NCBI GenBank assembly: GCA_946629405.1 | Contig: CAMOXW010000100.1 | Coordinates: forward strand, 1-13,147 | Length of the DNA: 13,147 nucleotides | Direction: 5' to 3' | Origin: an uncultured Ruminococcus sp. | GTDB lineage: Bacteria; Bacillota_A; Clostridia; Oscillospirales; Ruminococcaceae | Part shown: one piece after another, positions 6,888-13,147 of the stretch | Numbering within the stretch: position 1 is the first letter of the stretch | Layout of the letters: the number at the start of each line of letters is the position of its first letter | The notes under the pieces: model-generated | Told to the model about the DNA's origin: nothing | The model's input: only the letters and a program-made list of their open reading frames with translations | Database searches by the model: none | Made by a program: the position numbers and the translations under genes

Positions 6888-7543
6888 ACAGTCTTCACGG
6901 AGTGATGGTTGTTGGGCTTACCGGTCAGACAGGAGCCGGGAAAAGCACGGTCTCACGCATATTCTCTGAGAACGGCTTTGCCGTGATAAATGCGGATATG
7001 GTCGCAAGAAAGGTCGTGGAGAAGGGCTCGCGGTGTCTTGACGAGATAGTTGACTTCTTCGGGAACGATGTTCTGAGCAGTGATGATACCCTTGACCGCA
7101 GAGCACTTGCCGGGATAGTATTCTCAGACAAGGCAAAGCTCGAGACTCTCAATACGATCGTATACCCCTATATCACCGGCGAGATCCTCAGGAGCATAAG
7201 GCGTTTCTCTGAGCATGGGGAAAAGCTTATACTTCTTGATGCCCCAACCCTTTTTGAGAGCCGTGCAGATGACTTCTGTGAGATAATAATCTCAGTTCTT
7301 GCGCCGGCTGAATTACGCAAAAAAAGAATAATCTCACGCGACGGGCTCACTCCCGAGCAGGCACAGAGGAGGATGAACTCTCAGCTTGACGAGGATTTTT
7401 TTGAGAGCCATTCGGACTATATCATACATAACGACGGCGAGCTTTCCAGGGTCAACGAGATCTCGAAGGAGGTCTCCGACAAGATCAGGGATATGTATAT
7501 GACCCGCGAGCACGAGAATATAACGAGCGGCTGTGCGGAGTGA
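6884..7543 (+). CDS. coaE: Dephospho-CoA kinase
   Basis: Phosphorylates the 3'-hydroxyl of dephospho-CoA with ATP, the final step of coenzyme A synthesis, in the cytoplasm. The product is 219 residues with the P-loop GQTGAGKST at 14-22 in a P-loop kinase fold. INADMVARKVV (about 35-45) corresponds to the family's D-A-D-x-x-x-R substrate motif, with Asn replacing the first Asp. LLDAPTLFES matches the usual D-x-P-L-L-x-E region. RDGLTPEQAQRRMNSQ is the lid-side helix, and the Asn-Asp of YIIHNDG ends the core. The ATG at 6884 overlaps tsaC by 4 nt and has GAGGTGAT 6 nt upstream, a near-perfect Shine-Dalgarno. An internal ATG at 6905 has poor spacing to GGAG. About 15 C-terminal residues extend beyond the core. 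Confidence 0.96.
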   Translation: MNSLHGVMVVGLTGQTGAGKSTVSRIFSENGFAVINADMVARKVVEKGSRCLDEIVDFFGNDVLSSDDTLDRRALAGIVFSDKAKLETLNTIVYPYITGEILRSIRRFSEHGEKLILLDAPTLFESRADDFCEIIISVLAPAELRKKRIISRDGLTPEQAQRRMNSQLDEDFFESHSDYIIHNDGELSRVNEISKEVSDKIRDMYMTREHENITSGCAE

Positions 7544-7569
7544 GCAATTAGCTGAAAGGAGCAGATAAT

Positions 7570-8973
7570 ATGTCAGAAAAAAACAGTGCAGCAAAGGAGC
7601 TCAGAGAGAAGCTCCTGATGCAGAAAAAGAACGGAGTATTCAGACTTACTGACGAGGAGATCGCTCAGTGCGATGAATACTGTGAGGGCTACAAGAGCTT
7701 TATGAACGCTGCCAAGACCGAGCGCGAGGCAGTTACGGAGGCAGTCAGGATGCTCAGAGAAAATGGCTTCACGGAGTACACTGCTGGTATGGCTCTCAAA
7801 GCCGGTGACAGGATATACCGTGTGAACCGCGGCAAGGCTGTACTTATCGCAGTTATTGGTACCGAGCCTGTCAGTGAAGGTGTTCGCCTCTGTGCAGCTC
7901 ACATAGACTCTCCGCGCCTTGATATGAAGCAGAACCCGCTTTATGAGGACAACGAGACCGCTTACTTCAAGACACATTATTACGGCGGTATAAAAAAGTA
8001 CCAGTGGACAACTATCCCGCTTTCGCTTCACGGAGTTATCATAAGGGCTGACGGCAGCTCAGTTACCGTTAACATCGGTGAGGATGAGGCTGATCCGGTA
8101 TTTTGTGTAAGTGACCTTCTTCCGCATCTTGCAAACGAGCAGATGAAGCGTCCGCTTGCAACGGCTATCAGGGGCGAGGATCTGAACATAATCATCGGCT
8201 CGCGTCCTTTCCGTGATGATGAGGCAAGCAACGCTGTAAAGCTCAATATTATGCGTATTCTCAATGAGAAGTATGGCATTATAGAGGCTGATTTCATCTC
8301 GGCTGAGCTTGAAGCAGTACCGGCGTTCAAGGCTAAGGATATCGGCTTTGACAGGAGCATGATCGGCGCATACGGACATGATGACAGGGTTTGTGCATAT
8401 CCTGCGCTGACTGCAACTATAGACTGCAAGGCTCCGAAGCATACCGTAGTGACCGTTCTTACTGACAAGGAGGAGATCGGAAGCGACGGAAATACCGGAC
8501 TTTGTTCAGCATACCTCAAGTATTTCATATATGATCTTGCAGAGGCTCTCGGTTCGGACGGAAGGACTGTACTGTCTGCATCTGAGTGCTTGTCTGCGGA
8601 CGTAAATGCGGCATTTGACCCGACCTTCCCGGAGGTCAATGAGCGCAACAACTGTGCTTATATCAACAAGGGCGTGTGCATAACGAAGTATACCGGCGCA
8701 CGCGGAAAGTCAGGTACATCTGACGCTTCAGCCGAATTCGCGGGACGTATCAGACTTCTCATGGATGCCAACAACGTTATCTGGCAGACCGGCGAGCTTG
8801 GAAAGGTAGACGAGGGCGGCGGCGGTACCGTTGCAGCATATATCGCCAACCTCAACGTTGACACGATAGATATGGGTGTACCGGTGCTTTCTATGCACGC
8901 GCCCTATGAGATAGTTTCCAAGATCGACACTTACATGGCATACAAGGCATTTGCAGTATTTATGGCAGACTGA
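7570..8973 (+). CDS. M18 family zinc aminopeptidase
   Basis: Removes N-terminal residues from peptides, in this family often acidic ones (aspartyl aminopeptidase group). It is a cytoplasmic, tetrahedral, dizinc enzyme by family knowledge. The product is 467 residues, the usual size. Zinc-ligand and catalytic positions can be matched: His111 in AAHIDSPRLD, Asp271 or Asp272 in YGHDDRV, Glu301-Glu302 in DKEEIGSDG, Asp344 in SECLSADV and His443 in SMHAPYEI. No signal peptide is visible; the N-terminus is charged. The ATG at 7570 has AAAGGAG 8 nt upstream. It is the last gene of the DUF951-prfA-tsaC-coaE operon, 26 nt after coaE, and is followed directly by a strong terminator. The exact substrate preference cannot be read from the sequence. 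Confidence 0.95.
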   Translation: MSEKNSAAKELREKLLMQKKNGVFRLTDEEIAQCDEYCEGYKSFMNAAKTEREAVTEAVRMLRENGFTEYTAGMALKAGDRIYRVNRGKAVLIAVIGTEPVSEGVRLCAAHIDSPRLDMKQNPLYEDNETAYFKTHYYGGIKKYQWTTIPLSLHGVIIRADGSSVTVNIGEDEADPVFCVSDLLPHLANEQMKRPLATAIRGEDLNIIIGSRPFRDDEASNAVKLNIMRILNEKYGIIEADFISAELEAVPAFKAKDIGFDRSMIGAYGHDDRVCAYPALTATIDCKAPKHTVVTVLTDKEEIGSDGNTGLCSAYLKYFIYDLAEALGSDGRTVLSASECLSADVNAAFDPTFPEVNERNNCAYINKGVCITKYTGARGKSGTSDASAEFAGRIRLLMDANNVIWQTGELGKVDEGGGGTVAAYIANLNVDTIDMGVPVLSMHAPYEIVSKIDTYMAYKAFAVFMAD

Positions 8974-8981
8974 TAAAAGCG

Positions 8982-9020
8982 AAGCTCCCGGAGGAATGAT
9001 CCTTCCGGGAGCTTTTATTT
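8982..9020 (+). terminator. Rho-independent terminator of the prfA operon
   Basis: AAGCTCCCGGA and TCCGGGAGCTT pair, continuing inward with G-U and G-C pairs to a stem of about 13-14 bp and a short loop near 8995-9001. TTTTATTTTA follows on the + strand. It begins 8 nt after the M18 stop. On the - strand only a short broken T-run follows, so termination of the convergent amidohydrolase gene there is less certain. Confidence 0.93.
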
Positions 9021-9046
9021 TAGGGGGTGATATTCGCACCCTATGT

Positions 9047-9856
9047 TCATATATCAAGATAACTGATGATATTTCCGGCAAGTATCCTGCGGTTCTCGTC
9101 CTCAGTAAGTCCGATAGCGAGGAAGCGTTCAAGCTCGTCCTCATGGCTCCACATCGGGAAATCCGAGCCGAAAAAGCAGTTCTCAGCGCCGTAGGTATGT
9201 ATTATATGACCGGCACGCTCCGGGGACATGAATGCAAGTGAGCTGCTGACGTCAAATTTAAGCGTATCATCGCCTTTCAGGCACTTTTCAGCTTCATCCC
9301 AGCGCTGATAGCCTCCGAGGTGAGCGGCGAGAATTTTTAGCTTCGGGAAGTCCCTGTGGATATTGGCGATCCTCTGCGGAGCGGAGAAGTCATAGCGGTT
9401 GTCGCCGCAGTGAATGAGCAGAGGAAGTTTTCCCTCGATAGCCTCATATATCTTGTAAGCCTCAGGGGAGTCGGCATTGAACTTCTGAAAATCCGGGTGA
9501 AGCTTTACGCCGTGCAGTCCCAGTTTGATTATCTGCTCAACGTCAGCCTGGATGTCCTCCGATTCTGCATGAGTGGTGCCGAAGCCGATAAACTCGGGAT
9601 TTTCAGCACATTCAGCCGCAATGAAGGTGTTTATCGAGCTGATCTGTCGTGGAGCGGTAGCAGTTGAGCAGACGAGATATTTTACAACTCCGATACGTCT
9701 GCCGCTTTCAAGAAGCTTCTGGCTCATGCCGCAGCCGCTCATCGGCAGGTCATAGAAATGTCCGATATTCACGGTAGCGGTTTCGGCGATCTTCTCGGGG
9801 AAGATATGTGCGTGAGCGTCGATTATCCTGTATTTGCTGAAAATTTCCTTATCCAT
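9047..9856 (-). CDS. Metal-dependent amidohydrolase (Amidohydro_2, TIM barrel)
   Basis: A 269-residue protein of the amidohydrolase-2 family, which includes ACMSD-type decarboxylases and lactone or amide hydrolases. The metal-site pattern is complete: DAHAH (Asp13, His15, His17), a strand GVKLHP with Lys118, LLIHCGD (His149), AAHLGG (His179) and FGSDFPMW (Asp232). The barrel fold is therefore intact and probably active. The substrate cannot be inferred. The ATG at 9856 has GGAGGT 5 nt upstream. It has its own consensus promoter in the 99-bp gap after comF. No neighbour is an obvious pathway partner, which with the strong promoter suggests a stand-alone function. Confidence 0.92.
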   Translation of the reverse strand: MDKEIFSKYRIIDAHAHIFPEKIAETATVNIGHFYDLPMSGCGMSQKLLESGRRIGVVKYLVCSTATAPRQISSINTFIAAECAENPEFIGFGTTHAESEDIQADVEQIIKLGLHGVKLHPDFQKFNADSPEAYKIYEAIEGKLPLLIHCGDNRYDFSAPQRIANIHRDFPKLKILAAHLGGYQRWDEAEKCLKGDDTLKFDVSSSLAFMSPERAGHIIHTYGAENCFFGSDFPMWSHEDELERFLAIGLTEDENRRILAGNIISYLDI

Positions 9857-9877
9857 ATTTTACCTCCAGAAATGAAA

Positions 9878-9892
9878 GCCGGGTCATCCGGC
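9878..9892 (-). promoter_or_regulatory. Small hairpin in the amidohydrolase leader
   Basis: GCCGG and CCGGC are perfect 5-bp GC arms with a 5-nt loop. The hairpin lies about 8-22 nt after the predicted transcript start and 21 nt before the ATG. It leaves the Shine-Dalgarno free and has no T-run after it, so it is not a terminator. Confidence 0.4.
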
Positions 9893-9906
9893 GGGATCCA
9901 TAAAGT

Positions 9907-9935
9907 ATTATAACTCAGTCTGAGCCGGTTGTCAA
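9907..9935 (-). promoter_or_regulatory. Perfect-consensus sigma-A promoter of the amidohydrolase gene, with spacer palindrome
   Basis: Read on the - strand: TTGACA (9935-9930), exactly 17 nt, then TATAAT (9912-9907). Both boxes match the consensus in all 12 positions. The spacer contains CTCAG-A-CTGAG (9914-9924), an 11-bp palindrome centred between the boxes, which is the usual place for a repressor or spacer-acting regulator site. The transcript start is expected near 9900, giving a leader of about 44 nt. Confidence 0.9.
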
Positions 9936-9955
9936 ATAATGTTGCACTGGGGAAA

Positions 9956-10627
9956 TCAGTTCTCCCGCAGTTTATGTGGAAGGGTTTTGCACGCGACAGC
10001 ACAGTACACAGCCTCAGCGCCGTTTTCCAGAAGAAGTGCGGTAATATTTTCAAGGGTAGAACCGGTGGTCGAAACGTCATCGACGAGCAGGATCTTCTTG
10101 CCTCGGATCAGCTCCGGATGTGCCGCGCAGAACGCTCCTGAGAGGTTTTTCCGGCGCATAAGGCGGCTCAGGTGCTTCTGCTGAGCGGTATGTTTGTGTT
10201 TTACGATCCAGCTCTTGGCGACGGGGATACCGAGGACTTCCGAAGCCTCTTTTGCGATCAGAAAAGCCTGATCATATCCACGTCTGCGGCGGTCAGTTCT
10301 GTGCATCGGCACTGCCATAATTACATCCGGCAAGCCTTCAAAGCTGCTATTCTGCACAGTTCCGGCAACCGCCCTTCCGAGCGCATAGGCGGCATTGCCG
10401 CAGATACCGTTTTTGAGCAGGATAACAGCAGGGGAGATATTTTTGTCATAGATGAAAGCTGCTGCGGTGCCGGAAGCACCGCGAATGGAAAAACTGCCGG
10501 TATAGACATTGAGCTTTTCCTCGCAGTTCTTGCAGAAGCTATCCATAGCACCGATCACTTCCCCGCACACCGGACAGCGGTTCGGGAAGAAAAAATGCAG
10601 CAGAGTACGCTTTAGTTTCTGATCCAT
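9956..10627 (-). CDS. comF: ComF family protein (ComFC-like, phosphoribosyltransferase fold)
   Basis: A ComFC-type protein linked to DNA uptake and natural transformation in Gram-positive bacteria, and found widely in non-competent ones. The product is 223 residues. An N-terminal zinc-binding pair CPVC (18-21) and CKNC (32-35) is followed by a type I phosphoribosyltransferase core. That core has MAVPMHRTDRRRRGYDQA, the HLSRLMRRKNLSGAF region, and the PRPP-loop motif KILLVDDVSTTGST (178-191). No ComFA helicase gene lies next to it; its neighbours are rmuC and an amidohydrolase. The ATG at 10627 has GGAGGT 3-4 nt upstream, a rather short spacing. A terminator-like hairpin lies between rmuC and this gene. 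Confidence 0.93.
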   Translation of the reverse strand: MDQKLKRTLLHFFFPNRCPVCGEVIGAMDSFCKNCEEKLNVYTGSFSIRGASGTAAAFIYDKNISPAVILLKNGICGNAAYALGRAVAGTVQNSSFEGLPDVIMAVPMHRTDRRRRGYDQAFLIAKEASEVLGIPVAKSWIVKHKHTAQQKHLSRLMRRKNLSGAFCAAHPELIRGKKILLVDDVSTTGSTLENITALLLENGAEAVYCAVACKTLPHKLREN

Positions 10628-10639
10628 AATACCTCCGGC

Positions 10640-10667
10640 AAAAACAAAGCTCCGCAGAACGGAGCTT
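10640..10667 (-). terminator. Terminator-like hairpin between rmuC and comF
   Basis: On the - strand AAGCTCCG and CGGAGCTT form a perfect 8-bp stem (10667-10660 and 10654-10647) with a 5-nt loop, followed by TGTTTTTG. It sits 4 nt after the rmuC stop, in the 44-nt gap before comF, and its T-run abuts the comF Shine-Dalgarno. No promoter is visible between it and comF, so comF would depend on read-through or on a promoter inside rmuC. Confidence 0.75.
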
Positions 10668-10671
10668 ATTG

Positions 10672-11919
10672 TTAATCTTCGCTGAGCAGCTCCTCAGTGG
10701 AGTCGAGAGCCTCTATCCTGCTGAGCTTGCGGTTTATCTGTCTTGTACGCACGCCGACGAGCTTTTCAAGATCATCGTCGGCTTTTTTGATATGTTTCTG
10801 AGTTTCCTCAAGAGCCTTGCTGAACGTGATAAACTCAGATTTCACAGCCCCGAGTATTTCCCAGACCTGATCGCTCTTGCGCTGGATAGCGAGGGTACGG
10901 AAGCCCATTTGCAGGGCATTGAGGGTTGCTGCCATAGTTGAAGGCCCGGCGACGGTCACACTGAACTCACGCTGGAGCGTTTCAGTTATGCCGCTGCTGA
11001 CCACCTCAGAGTAAAGTCCCTCGAAGGGGAGGAACATGATGCCGAAATTCGTTGTATAAGGTGGCTGAACGTATTTTTCGCGGATATCCTTTGCTGATTT
11101 TTTTACAGCATTGATGAGCATTTTCTTTGCATCAGCAACAGCAGCCGGGTCACCGGAAGAATAAGCGTCCTGCAAGGCCGCGTAGGTATCACCCGGAAAC
11201 TTTGAGTCGATAGGCAGGTAGATCGTACTGCCGGACGTGCCGCCGGGGAGCTTCACAGCAAATTCTACCCTGTTTGAGCTGCCGGGTATTGTGGGGACCT
11301 CGCGGTCATATTGCTCCGGGATGAGTATATCCTCGAGTATTGCACCGAGCTGTATTTCGCCGAGGATACCGCGGTTCTTGACATTTGAGAGCACTTTCTT
11401 GAGGTCACCGACGCCGGCTGCGATAGTCTGCATCTCACCGAGTCCCTTGTAGACCTGTTCGAGCCTTTCGCTGACAAGCCTGAAAGATTCATTCATCTTG
11501 CTTTCGAGCTTTTCGCTGACGGTAGCCTGGATCGCTTCGAGTTTCTTTGAGTTTTCCTCCTGAATACCAGTCAGGTGGCGGGTCATAGTGAGGCGCATCG
11601 CCTCGAGCTTCTGTTCATTTGAAGTTTCGAGGGTCTTGAAGCGGTTTTCAAGCAGTTTCAGCTGTTCAGAGACCGATTCTCCGGAAGCCTTCTGACCGGA
11701 GCTGAGGATATCACCGAGGTTTTTCACACTTAGCTGAACGTTTGCTGAGACCTCCTCGCGGAGCTGACGGTTTGAGGAAGCATTTTCGCTTCGTGAGCTT
11801 TCGAGCAGTTTTTTCAGCTCGTCGTTGATACCGTCGCCGGTTGGAGCGTTAAGCTTAACAAGTATCAGCACTGCGAGCAGAACGAGCACCGCGCAGAGTA
11901 TAACAATAATAATTTCCAT
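10672..11919 (-). CDS. rmuC: DNA recombination protein RmuC homologue
   Basis: RmuC family, linked in E. coli to limiting inversions between short inverted repeats; a nuclease role is proposed but not proven. The product is 415 residues. A hydrophobic anchor (residues about 2-22, EIIIVILCAVLVLLAVLIL) is followed by a long coiled coil (about 32-165). The RmuC domain follows (about 165-385), with NRGILGEIQLG, PIDSKFPGD (236-244), GIMFLPFEGLYSEV and PSTMAATLNALQMGF. A C-terminal charged helix ends it. It is probably membrane-anchored with the domain inside the cell. The ATG at 11919 is chosen because AGGTGAG lies just upstream; a GTG at 11952 would place extra residues inside the preceding gene. 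The preceding gene's TAG (11928-11930) lies in this Shine-Dalgarno, so the two are translationally coupled. Confidence 0.94.
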   Translation of the reverse strand: MEIIIVILCAVLVLLAVLILVKLNAPTGDGINDELKKLLESSRSENASSNRQLREEVSANVQLSVKNLGDILSSGQKASGESVSEQLKLLENRFKTLETSNEQKLEAMRLTMTRHLTGIQEENSKKLEAIQATVSEKLESKMNESFRLVSERLEQVYKGLGEMQTIAAGVGDLKKVLSNVKNRGILGEIQLGAILEDILIPEQYDREVPTIPGSSNRVEFAVKLPGGTSGSTIYLPIDSKFPGDTYAALQDAYSSGDPAAVADAKKMLINAVKKSAKDIREKYVQPPYTTNFGIMFLPFEGLYSEVVSSGITETLQREFSVTVAGPSTMAATLNALQMGFRTLAIQRKSDQVWEILGAVKSEFITFSKALEETQKHIKKADDDLEKLVGVRTRQINRKLSRIEALDSTEELLSED

Positions 11920-11927
11920 ATTCTCAC

Positions 11928-13043
11928 CTAAAAGTACATATACAGCTGGCACTTTATCATGCCGTTGTAGAGTTTCCGGCGTTTTTTTGCCTTTTCGCCG
12001 AAGAAGTTCTCGAACTGTTCGTGGGGAGAGATTATGTAGGACTGACGGTCGCCGCCCTTGCCGAGCACCCTTCCCATTCTCCGGTAGATATCCTCAGCCT
12101 CGCGGAGCTCAAGGAGTCTTTCGCCATACGGAGGATTGCAGATAACGATCGAATTTTCCGGCTGGCGGAAGGCTGAGATATCAGCCTGTTCGATAGTAAC
12201 GCGGGACCTTATTCCCGCTTTATGAGCGTTGTCGAGAGCAAGAGCCACTGCAGCATCGTCGATATCGGCACCTATCGCATGGAATTCAGCCTTTTTGTCA
12301 ACTGCCTCGAGAGCGCGGCTGCGTTCCTTGCGCCAAACGTTTTCATTGAAGCAGCCCCATTTCTCGGCGGAAAATCTGCGGTTGATACCGGGAGCTATCT
12401 TCAGGGCTTTCAGAGCTGCCTCGATAAGCAGCGTACCGCTTCCGCAAAACGGGTCGCAGACGGTTGAGCCGGGACGAACGCGGGCGAGGTCGATAATACC
12501 TGCCGCGAGAGTTTCCTTGATAGGAGCAGCGTTGGAATTGCGCCTGTAGCCGCGCTTATGGAGACCCGCACCGCTTGTGTCGAGGTAAAGCGTGGCAACG
12601 TCTTTCAGTATGCTGAACTGTATCTGCACTGTCGGACCTGTTTCGTCGAACCAGCTTATGCCGTACTTTGACTTCAGCCTTTCAACTGCAGCCTTCTTGA
12701 CGATAGCCTGACAGTCCGGAACGCTGTGAAGGGCGGAATTAAGTGAATATCCCTTGACGGGAAAAGCGTCCTTTGCGGAGATGAACTCCTCAAGCGGAAC
12801 AGACTTGACGCCCTGAAAAAGCTCCTCAAAGGTAGTTGCCCTGAATTCGCTGAGCTCTATCAGAACACGTTCTGCGGTGGAAAGGCACAGGTTTGCTCTT
12901 GCGAGGACATTTTCGTCCCCGCTGAAGCTTATCCTGCCGTCGCTGACTCTGAGGTCCTCGCCGCCAATTTTAGTAATTTCGTATTTCAGTACGCTTTCCA
13001 GACCAAAGTGGCATGGACAGCAAAGTCTTAGTTTACCGTTCAA
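11928..13043 (-). CDS. THUMP-domain class I SAM-dependent 23S rRNA methyltransferase (RlmL-N/YpsC type)
   Basis: A 371-residue protein with an N-terminal THUMP region (about 1-155) that binds RNA, then a UPF0020-type Rossmann methyltransferase. DPFCGSGT (197-204) is the SAM motif and NPPYGERL (303-310) is the NPPY catalytic motif of N-methyltransferases. GLHKRGYR (160-167) precedes the domain as in RlmL. By family knowledge the likely product is m2G on 23S rRNA, but the exact base is inference. The start is TTG at 13043, supported by AAGGTGAT about 5 nt upstream; no in-frame ATG lies nearby. It follows the Gly/Asp-tail gene by 12 nt and is coupled to rmuC. Confidence 0.92.
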   Translation of the reverse strand: MNGKLRLCCPCHFGLESVLKYEITKIGGEDLRVSDGRISFSGDENVLARANLCLSTAERVLIELSEFRATTFEELFQGVKSVPLEEFISAKDAFPVKGYSLNSALHSVPDCQAIVKKAAVERLKSKYGISWFDETGPTVQIQFSILKDVATLYLDTSGAGLHKRGYRRNSNAAPIKETLAAGIIDLARVRPGSTVCDPFCGSGTLLIEAALKALKIAPGINRRFSAEKWGCFNENVWRKERSRALEAVDKKAEFHAIGADIDDAAVALALDNAHKAGIRSRVTIEQADISAFRQPENSIVICNPPYGERLLELREAEDIYRRMGRVLGKGGDRQSYIISPHEQFENFFGEKAKKRRKLYNGMIKCQLYMYF

Positions 13044-13055
13044 AATATCACCTTT

Positions 13056-13147
13056 TTACCAATCTTCGCCGCCGCCATTGTCTACTACAGGAGCGTCGCC
13101 GCCGCCTCCGCCATTGTCTACTACGGGAGCGTCGCCGCCGCCTCCGC
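13056..13147 (-). CDS. C-terminal end of an unidentified protein with a Gly/Asp repeat tail (5' part outside window)
   Basis: Only the last 30 codons, read on the - strand, are present, ending in TAA at 13058-13056. They encode two 12-residue units GGGGDAPVVDNG followed by GGEDW. The two 36-bp units differ at one base, which is synonymous (Pro CCC/CCT). The tail is Gly-rich and acidic and ends in Trp. I do not recognise the protein; the domain that would identify it lies beyond the window. It is 12 nt upstream of the rRNA methyltransferase start on the same strand, whose Shine-Dalgarno begins at its stop. Confidence 0.7.
   Translation of the reverse strand, partial: GGGGDAPVVDNGGGGGDAPVVDNGGGEDW
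13074..13145 (-). repeat. Tandem 36-bp repeat, two copies in view
   Basis: Copies span 13145-13110 and 13109-13074 (- strand order) and match at 35 of 36 positions. The repeat is in frame (12 codons) and may continue past the window edge. It is a coding minisatellite, not a CRISPR array, because there are no spacers. Confidence 0.85.

Noticed and set aside
9942..9965. Hairpin across the comF stop codon
   Set aside because: Imperfect stem with a mismatch and a G-U, and no T-run after it, so not a convincing terminator. Read-through from comF into the amidohydrolase gene remains possible.
11920..11952. GTG start at 11952 for RmuC
   Set aside because: It would lie inside the preceding gene; the ATG at 11919 has a good Shine-Dalgarno and starts directly at the membrane anchor.
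13074..13147. Edge repeats as a CRISPR array
   Set aside because: Copies are directly adjacent with no spacers and encode an in-frame protein tail.
1..13147. A novel defence, mobile or biosynthetic system
   Set aside because: All main genes are housekeeping families in normal contexts. No integrase, transposase, toxin pair, reverse transcriptase or unusual enzyme cluster is present.

Overview
This is ordinary chromosomal DNA from a Gram-positive bacterium of the Clostridia, most likely a Ruminococcus/Oscillospiraceae-type gut anaerobe. The grounds are: dnaE next to pfkA, strong GGAGGT/AGGTGAT Shine-Dalgarno sites, two well-supported TTG starts, near-consensus sigma-A promoters, a DUF951 gene, and a PET-type RF1 as in Firmicutes. 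Genus is inference. I see no phage, insertion sequence, CRISPR array, RNA gene or toxin/defence module.

Left block (1-2980, + strand): the C-terminal half of the replicative DNA polymerase dnaE, cut by the window edge, then pfkA (6-phosphofructokinase). pfkA has its own consensus promoter, a 22-nt leader hairpin, and a bidirectional terminator shared with the convergent gene.

Second block (2979-4313, - strand): an uncharacterised small alpha/beta protein followed by a triple-S1-domain RNA-binding protein, probably one transcript. It diverges from the third block across a 244-bp AT-rich intergenic region. That region holds a nested inverted repeat and a sigma-A promoter facing right.

Third block (4558-9020, + strand): a compact operon, DUF951 small zinc-ribbon-like protein - prfA (RF1) - tsaC/sua5 (threonylcarbamoyl-AMP synthase for tRNA t6A) - coaE (last CoA step) - M18 aminopeptidase. 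It ends in a strong rho-independent terminator. The theme is translation fidelity and termination plus housekeeping metabolism. Spacings are 4 nt or overlapping between prfA, tsaC and coaE.

Fourth block (9047-13147, - strand, reading right to left): the end of a gene with a Gly/Asp-rich repeated C-terminal tail (cut by the window edge), a THUMP-domain 23S rRNA methyltransferase (TTG start), rmuC (translationally coupled to it), a terminator-like hairpin, comF, and a TIM-barrel amidohydrolase. The amidohydrolase has its own perfect-consensus promoter whose spacer carries a short palindrome.

The most unusual things are small: the nearly identical 36-bp repeats at the right edge, the palindrome inside the amidohydrolase promoter, leader hairpins, the rmuC/comF intercistronic hairpin, and the uncharacterised pair left of the DUF951 operon. 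No intergenic stretch exceeds 300 bp. I do not see a convincing new multi-gene system.
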